Source: Candidatus Dormiibacterota bacterium
GTDB taxonomy: Bacteria; Chloroflexota; Dormibacteria; UBA8260; Bog-877
DNA length: 10,111 nucleotides
Assembly: GCA_003164475.1 (NCBI GenBank)
Contig: PLTL01000072.1
Span: 1-10,111 of the forward strand
Reading direction: 5' to 3'
Shown here piece by piece: positions 6,798 to 10,111 of this stretch. The position numbers and the translations under genes were made by a program. The notes under the pieces were generated by a model. It searched no databases, was not told the origin of the DNA, and worked only from the letters and a program-made list of their open reading frames with translations. How positions within the stretch are numbered: position 1 is the first letter of the stretch; every line of letters starts with the position of its first letter.

Positions 6798-6839
6798 CTG
6801 TCAGGCTGTCGCCGTGGTCCACGTCGGAACCAAGGTCTC

Positions 6840-7931
6840 TCATCCGCCGATGTAGGACATCTCGATGCGCTGGATGGGCTCCGTCCGGGTCGCTCTCGTC
6901 TCCGAGTAGCGGTCGCTGCGATGCTCCCAGCGGGAGCTGACCAGGCGGCGGATCTCCTCGTCGCCGGCGCCGTCCCGGAGCGGCCCTCGAAGATCCAGCC
7001 CGGAAGCCGCGAAGAGGCACGTGTACAGATGCCCGTCCGAACCGAGGCGGGCCCGGGTGCAGTCTCCGCAGAAGGGCCGGCTCACCGACGCGATGACACC
7101 CACCTCCCCGCGTCCGTCGGCGAACCGGTAGCGCCGGGCCACGGCATTCGGCTCGCGAACCTCCTCGAGCAACGGGTGATATCCACTCACCACGTCGAGG
7201 ATCTCCTCGGCGGTGACCACGCTCTCGCGGCGCCAGCCGTTGGACGATCCCACGTCCATGAACTCGATGAATCGCAGGATCAGCCCCTCGGAGCGGGCGA
7301 AATCGACCAGGCCGAGGATGCTGCCCTCATTGACCCCTCGCCGCACCATGCAGTTGAGCTTGATGGGATCGAGACCGGCTTCCCGAGCGGCGGTGATCCC
7401 GTCGAGCACCTTGGCAAGCTCCACCCGCGAGTCGCTCATGGCGGCGAAGGTGGCGGGATCGAGGGAATCGAGACTGACGGTTAGCCGGCGGAGTCCGGCC
7501 CGCGCCAGCCGGCCGGCCAGCTGAGCGAGCAGGGCACCATTGGTGGTCAGGGCCAGGTCGGGGATGCCAAGATCGTGCAGCTGGGTCACAATGTCGACGA
7601 GGTCGCGGCGGAGCAGCGGCTCGCCGCCGGTGAGACGGATCTTGGTCACCCCCAGGGAGACGAAGATGGCGGCGAGGCGGACGATCTCGTCCGCGCCGAG
7701 CAGCTCGCTGTCGGCACGGAACGGGTAGCCGGGCCTGTAGTGCTCACGGGGCATGCAGTATGGGCAGCGGAAGTTGCAGCGATCGGTGACCGAGATGCGC
7801 AGGTCGCGGAGCGGCCTGCCCAGAAGATCGTCAACCACGGCGACGTGTGGGCGGTCAGCCCGCCGAAGCACGCCGGCCCGATCGGTCGGGGCGCGACGCG
7901 CGGCGGCCGCGGTGCTCTTCGTTGGGCTCAC
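6840..7931 (-). CDS. moaA: GTP 3',8-cyclase MoaA (radical SAM)
   Basis: A 363-residue radical SAM enzyme that converts GTP to 3',8-cyclo-7,8-dihydro-GTP, the first step of Moco synthesis; MoaC of the fusion protein takes the product on. The N-terminal [4Fe-4S] motif is CNFRCPYC (Cys52, Cys56, Cys59). TGGEPLLRRD (101-110) follows as the SAM-binding region. The second cluster motif is FCGDC plus a later Cys (288, 291, 305; CX2CX13C), within the MoaA-specific segment SRPFCGDCTRARLGSDG. The chain ends MSYIGG, keeping the C-terminal Gly-Gly needed for MoaA activity. The GTG at 7931 is the first usable start after an in-frame TGA at 7962-7964. The roughly 40-residue extension before the core is normal for actinobacterial MoaA. 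The gene converges on moaB rather than joining the plus-strand operon. Confidence 0.96.
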   Translation of the reverse strand: MSPTKSTAAAARRAPTDRAGVLRRADRPHVAVVDDLLGRPLRDLRISVTDRCNFRCPYCMPREHYRPGYPFRADSELLGADEIVRLAAIFVSLGVTKIRLTGGEPLLRRDLVDIVTQLHDLGIPDLALTTNGALLAQLAGRLARAGLRRLTVSLDSLDPATFAAMSDSRVELAKVLDGITAAREAGLDPIKLNCMVRRGVNEGSILGLVDFARSEGLILRFIEFMDVGSSNGWRRESVVTAEEILDVVSGYHPLLEEVREPNAVARRYRFADGRGEVGVIASVSRPFCGDCTRARLGSDGHLYTCLFAASGLDLRGPLRDGAGDEEIRRLVSSRWEHRSDRYSETRATRTEPIQRIEMSYIGG

Positions 7932-7960
7932 CCCAGGTGGATGGATGGTCTCGGCGATCG

Positions 7961-7966
7961 ATCATA
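7961..7966 (-). promoter_or_regulatory. Candidate -10 element of moaA
   Basis: TATGAT on the minus strand lies 29 nt before the moaA GTG, close to the consensus TATAAT. A weak -35-like GTCGAT lies 18 nt upstream. The box overlaps an ATCGATCAT sequence that resembles the ATCGATGAT repeats upstream of the modA-like gene. Confidence 0.3.
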
Positions 7967-8071
7967 GCCGAGCGGGGGGCCAGCATCGACCGTCCGGGAG
8001 AACGCCCCGGGCTACGACACAACGGGTGCGCCGAGGCCGCCGGCGGTGGCGTTGCCGAGCCTGCCAGCTGT

Positions 8072-8875
8072 CTAGCTGGGATCTCCGAGGAGAGCTGCCG
8101 GCTGCGTCCGGCTCGCCTCCCCGGAGCCGGAGTGCGCGTTGGCAGTCTCGGTGACCCGGATCATCCGGTGGAGCAGCTCGAGGGCGGAGCGCTGAAGTGC
8201 GGCGACCGTCGGCCGGAGCGTCTCGCCGCGCATGGCGGCGGCCCAGGCTGCATCCGCGGTGGCGGCCCGGGCAGCCCCCATGGCGTCCCGGTTCACGCCG
8301 ACGGCCGCGATCCCGCCGGCAACCCCGGCGACTGCCCTGGCGGCGACCTCGCCGGCAGCCCTGGTCGCTTCGGCGGCGGCGGTTGCCGCCTCCGCCGACT
8401 CACCTGCGGCCACCTCGACGGCAGCCCGGGCAGCTTCGGCCCTGGCTTGTGCCCGCTCCAGCGAGTCCTGCGCGGCCAGCGCCGACGCCCTCCCGACGAT
8501 CGGAGCGGTGGCCTCCACCGCGCCGGCTTCGGCGATCAGCCCCGCGGAGCGCAGCCACGCCGGCAGCGACACCCGACAGTACCAGTCCAGGGCTTTCCAG
8601 GAGCGCTCGGTCTCCTGGTCGGACGTGCCTCGCGTGCCGACAATGCGGCCGAGGTACGGGCTCAGCATCTGGCGGCTCTCATCGTCGAAGTCGTCATTGA
8701 GGATGCGAACGAACTCGCCGATCGCCAGGCTGGCGCACTGCGGATGATCCGAGTGTTTCTCATGGGCCATCCAGGCGACGAGCTCCATCGCGCAGACACC
8801 CTCCTCGAAGGTCTCGTGCGTCCCCTGCTGCAGCTGGATGGTCTCGGGCGGCCGGCGAAGCGGTTCACTGATCAT
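8072..8875 (-). CDS. Ala-rich protein of unknown function
   Basis: A 267-residue predicted cytoplasmic protein with no signal peptide or membrane segment. The N-terminal part (about 15-115) has a distinctive pattern: GTHETFEEGVCAMELVAWMA (18-37), HSDHPQC (41-47), then a WYCRVSLPAWLRSAGL segment (98-113). I have a general impression of this arrangement in uncharacterised actinobacterial and phage proteins, but can name no function. Residues 128-215 are a long Ala-rich stretch (AAxxA spacing with Glu and Arg), likely helical or coiled coil, ending near ETLRPTVAALQRSALELLHR (218-237), which is again non-repetitive. The ATG at 8875 has GAGGA about 9 nt upstream. The gene is 140 nt upstream of moaA on the same strand, too far for tight coupling. 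A role in molybdenum metabolism is not supported by its sequence. Confidence 0.7.
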   Translation of the reverse strand: MISEPLRRPPETIQLQQGTHETFEEGVCAMELVAWMAHEKHSDHPQCASLAIGEFVRILNDDFDDESRQMLSPYLGRIVGTRGTSDQETERSWKALDWYCRVSLPAWLRSAGLIAEAGAVEATAPIVGRASALAAQDSLERAQARAEAARAAVEVAAGESAEAATAAAEATRAAGEVAARAVAGVAGGIAAVGVNRDAMGAARAATADAAWAAAMRGETLRPTVAALQRSALELLHRMIRVTETANAHSGSGEASRTQPAALLGDPS

Positions 8876-9113
8876 GCCGTGCGTTCCTCGGGCCCGGTCC
8901 CGCGACAGCGACGGATCGGTGTCGGGGGCGGCCGGCAGTTATCGAAGGGTGGCAGCAGCCACTCACCTGATCGTACTCCGTGTTCCGGCACCGCGGAAGA
9001 GTCGCCCGCGGTGAACCGCCTGCCCGCCATCTCATCCGTCATCCGGTCGCAGCGTCGCGCCCGGGCGTCCAGGGTGGCGGGTTCCCACCGCACCGGCCGG
9101 CTCCGAGCTGTGC

Positions 9114-9119
9114 TATGAA
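9114..9119 (+). promoter_or_regulatory. Candidate extended -10 element of the HTH-Mop gene
   Basis: TATGAA preceded by TGC forms an extended -10 (TGN-TATGAA) 13 nt before the ATG at 9133. No good -35 is visible. If it is used, transcription would start just before 9133, favouring that start codon over the ATG at 9115, which would overlap the promoter. Confidence 0.3.
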
Positions 9120-9132
9120 TCGGCAGGCGATT

Positions 9133-9519
9133 ATGGATAAAGACTTCACGCTAGGCGAGGCGGCGCGGACGATCGGGGTCAGCGTGGACACCCTGCGCCG
9201 CTGGGATCGCGCTGGGAAGCTGCGCACCCACCGCGATGAGGACAATCGGCGCATGGTCCCCGCCGCGGAGGTTCGCCGCCTCAGGGCGGTCCCGGAGCGC
9301 CACCGCACGGGGGCGCGGCTTTCCGCTCGCAACCGAATGTTGGGCCGGGTGCTCTCCATCGAGTCCGATGGGGTGATGGCTCTGATCGAGATCGAGGCCG
9401 GTCCCTTCCTGCTCACGGCGGCGGTCACCCGCGACTCGGTCGAGGACCTCGAGCTTCAGGTGGGCGACGAGGTGGTCGCGTGCGTGAAGGCCACCTCGAT
9501 GATGGTCGAGAAGCGCTGA
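9133..9519 (+). CDS. HTH-Mop (TOBE) molybdate-binding transcriptional regulator
   Basis: A 128-residue two-domain protein. Residues 5-50 are a MerR/excisionase-type helix-turn-helix: TLGEAARTIGVSVDTLRRWD (6-25), with RAGKLRTHRDEDNRRMVPAAEV completing the wing and helix. Residues 62-126 are a single Mop/TOBE domain starting LSARNRMLGRV (63-73), with GVMALIEIEAGP (80-91) and ending VKATSMMVEKR. Mop domains bind molybdate or tungstate, so the protein probably senses oxyanion and controls nearby genes, with the solute-binding gene downstream and moaA as likely targets. I chose the ATG at 9133 because homology starts directly after it and an AGGCG lies just upstream; the ATG at 9115 would add six residues. 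The gene diverges from the Ala-rich gene, with about 257 nt between them. Confidence 0.85.
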   Translation: MDKDFTLGEAARTIGVSVDTLRRWDRAGKLRTHRDEDNRRMVPAAEVRRLRAVPERHRTGARLSARNRMLGRVLSIESDGVMALIEIEAGPFLLTAAVTRDSVEDLELQVGDEVVACVKATSMMVEKR

Positions 9520-9814
9520 CCCCGCGCTGACCGCCGGCCGGCGGCGGCAGACGAGACCGTCGTCACCCGGACCGTGCCGCGGCGTCGCGACCCCCGGGAT
9601 CGGTGCGCCAGCAGCAGCCAGGTGCTGGGCACGATTCGGGTCACCAGGTGAACCGTTCGCCGGCACAGCATGGGCCCTTTGGGCGGCGCCGGGGAGGCCG
9701 CAGGCGGTGCTCCGCGGGGGCGGGATCCACCGTCCAGGCGGCTCCTGCGCCACGCACAACACGGCTCCGCGCATAGGCGATGGCGACGCTGTGCCTCATG
9801 ACGTCAACTCGGAT

Positions 9815-9828
9815 GCCTATGCTAGGCT
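9815..9828 (+). promoter_or_regulatory. Candidate promoter -10 with embedded palindrome, modA-like gene
   Basis: The segment contains TATGCT (9818-9823) and TAGGCT (9823-9828), both good -10 candidates. TGACGT at 9799-9804 lies 18 nt before the second. The bases GCCTA-TGC-TAGGC (9815-9827) form a perfect inverted repeat over the -10 region, a typical place for a repressor site. Its first eight bases, GCCTATGC, are the reverse complement of GCATAGGC at 9771-9778. The perfect palindrome TGACGTCA sits at 9799-9806. A metal-responsive repressor such as the HTH-Mop protein is the natural candidate; this is inference. Confidence 0.4.
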
Positions 9829-9850
9829 TATGCACGGTCGCTCATACGCC

Positions 9851-9886
9851 CATCGATGATTCGCTCCCTGCGGCATCGATGATTCG
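9851..9886 (+). repeat. Two direct repeats of CATCGATGATTCG upstream of the modA-like gene
   Basis: The 13-base sequence CATCGATGATTCG occurs at 9851-9863 and 9874-9886, a period of 23 bp, about two helical turns. Each copy begins with the palindrome CATCGATG. Both lie between the candidate -10 and the ribosome binding site, so they are in the 5' leader or act as downstream operator sites. Confidence 0.6.
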
Positions 9887-9906
9887 TCAACACGGAGGTG
9901 GAGTTC

Positions 9907-10111
9907 GTGCGTAGCTATCGGTTTAGATGTGGAGCGGCGCTGACGTCACTGGCAGCGCTGCTCCTCGTGGGCTGCGGATCCAGCAGCGGCGCGGTGACAT
10001 CCAAGTCTTCGTCCACGCCAGTTCCGTCCACGCCGTCACCCAGTGGCACGGGGACCCCGACCCTGGCCAACGTGGCGAGCGCCGGTTCGCTCCAGCTGCT
10101 GATGGACAAGT
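9907..10111 (+). CDS. Molybdate/tungstate ABC transporter substrate-binding lipoprotein, N-terminal fragment
   Basis: The first 68 codons are present; the gene runs off the right edge. Residues 1-23 are a lipoprotein signal peptide: Arg residues at 2, 5 and 7, a hydrophobic core ALTSLAALLL, and a lipobox LVGC with Cys23 to be lipidated. A Ser/Thr/Pro-rich linker follows (24-53), as usual for surface lipoproteins of Gram-positive-like bacteria. The mature domain starts TLANVASAGSLQLLMDK, where AGSL near the first beta strand matches ModA/WtpA-type oxyanion-binding proteins. The GTG at 9907 has a strong GGAGG (9894-9898) 8 nt upstream. Its place beside a Mop-domain regulator and Moco genes supports molybdate or tungstate uptake. 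Another solute-binding specificity is not excluded from so short a piece. Confidence 0.7.
   Translation, partial: MRSYRFRCGAALTSLAALLLVGCGSSSGAVTSKSSSTPVPSTPSPSGTGTPTLANVASAGSLQLLMDK

Larger units (their letters stand above)
9520..9906 (+). other. Intergenic region before the modA-like gene, with repeats and promoter signals
   Basis: There is no convincing gene in these 387 bases. A perfect GC-rich palindrome (CCGCCGG/CCGGCGG, 9531-9544) lies 11 nt after the HTH-Mop stop and may act as a terminator, although no T-run follows. The middle (9550-9760) is GC-rich and featureless to me. The last 140 bases hold a cluster of short palindromes, two direct repeats and a likely promoter, annotated separately. 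Confidence 0.5.

Noticed and set aside
6745..6839. Moco riboswitch or other structured leader
   Set aside because: This gap separates two convergent gene ends, so no leader can lie here. The region before moaA (7932-8071) was also checked and shows no Moco-motif pattern I could support.
8232..8747. Plus-strand Ala-rich open frame of 171 codons
   Set aside because: It is the antisense reading of the Ala-rich repeat (GCC/GGC codons give Ala in both directions). The minus-strand gene has non-repetitive conserved ends and a ribosome binding site; this one does not.
7847..9118. Plus-strand open frame of 423 codons opposite the Ala-rich gene and the moaA start
   Set aside because: It is Gly/Arg/Pro-rich and arises from the repetitive GC-rich Ala codons on the other strand. 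It has no plausible start region or domain.
9151..9774. Minus-strand open frame of 207 codons across the HTH-Mop gene and the gap after it
   Set aside because: It is antisense to the clear HTH-Mop domains, and its remaining part has no motif or usable start signal.
1..10111. tRNA, rRNA, CRISPR arrays or phage attachment sites
   Set aside because: No cloverleaf-like or rRNA sequence was recognised, and no regularly spaced repeat units beyond the two copies at 9851-9886.

Overview
The window comes from a GC-rich bacterial chromosome, roughly two-thirds G+C by eye, with several GTG starts. Gene style suggests Actinomycetota or a GC-rich relative such as Chloroflexota or Dormibacterota. The taxon is inferred from codon use and gene style only. 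The dominant theme is molybdenum: almost the whole molybdenum cofactor (Moco) pathway is here, followed by a molybdate-binding regulator and the start of a molybdate or tungstate ABC importer.

Layout. At the left edge, on the minus strand, is the N-terminus of an IS5-type (DUF772) transposase, whose element end probably lies just after the stop codon of the next gene. That gene (318-2621, minus) is a membrane-anchored PAS-GGDEF-EAL protein with an intact GGDEF site and I-site but a wrecked EAL active site. Positions 2622-3621 hold no intact gene. They contain debris: a frameshifted tail of a BtpA-family protein joined to a frameshifted tail of a HAD-family phosphatase, and a possible unrecognised minus-strand remnant.

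From 3622 a plus-strand operon runs moeA (molybdate insertase), then a single reading frame that fuses MoaD, MoaE and MoaC, then a moaB/mog-type adenylyltransferase. moaA (radical SAM GTP 3',8-cyclase) lies convergently at 6840-7931. An Ala-rich protein of unknown function (8072-8875) lies upstream of moaA on the same strand. A HTH-Mop regulator (9133-9519, plus) diverges from it. The window ends inside a lipoprotein solute-binding gene (9907 onward) preceded by a repeat-rich promoter region.

Together the genes cover GTP to the 3',8-cyclo intermediate (MoaA), cPMP (MoaC), molybdopterin (MoaD/MoaE), adenylylated molybdopterin (MoaB/Mog) and metal insertion (MoeA). Import and sensing of the oxyanion follow at the right edge. 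The MoaD-activating enzyme (MoeB/MoeZ type) and the permease and ATPase subunits of the importer are not in the window. The most notable item is the MoaD-MoaE-MoaC fusion: it buries the MoaD C-terminal Gly-Gly inside the chain, so the carrier domain would need proteolytic release to work.
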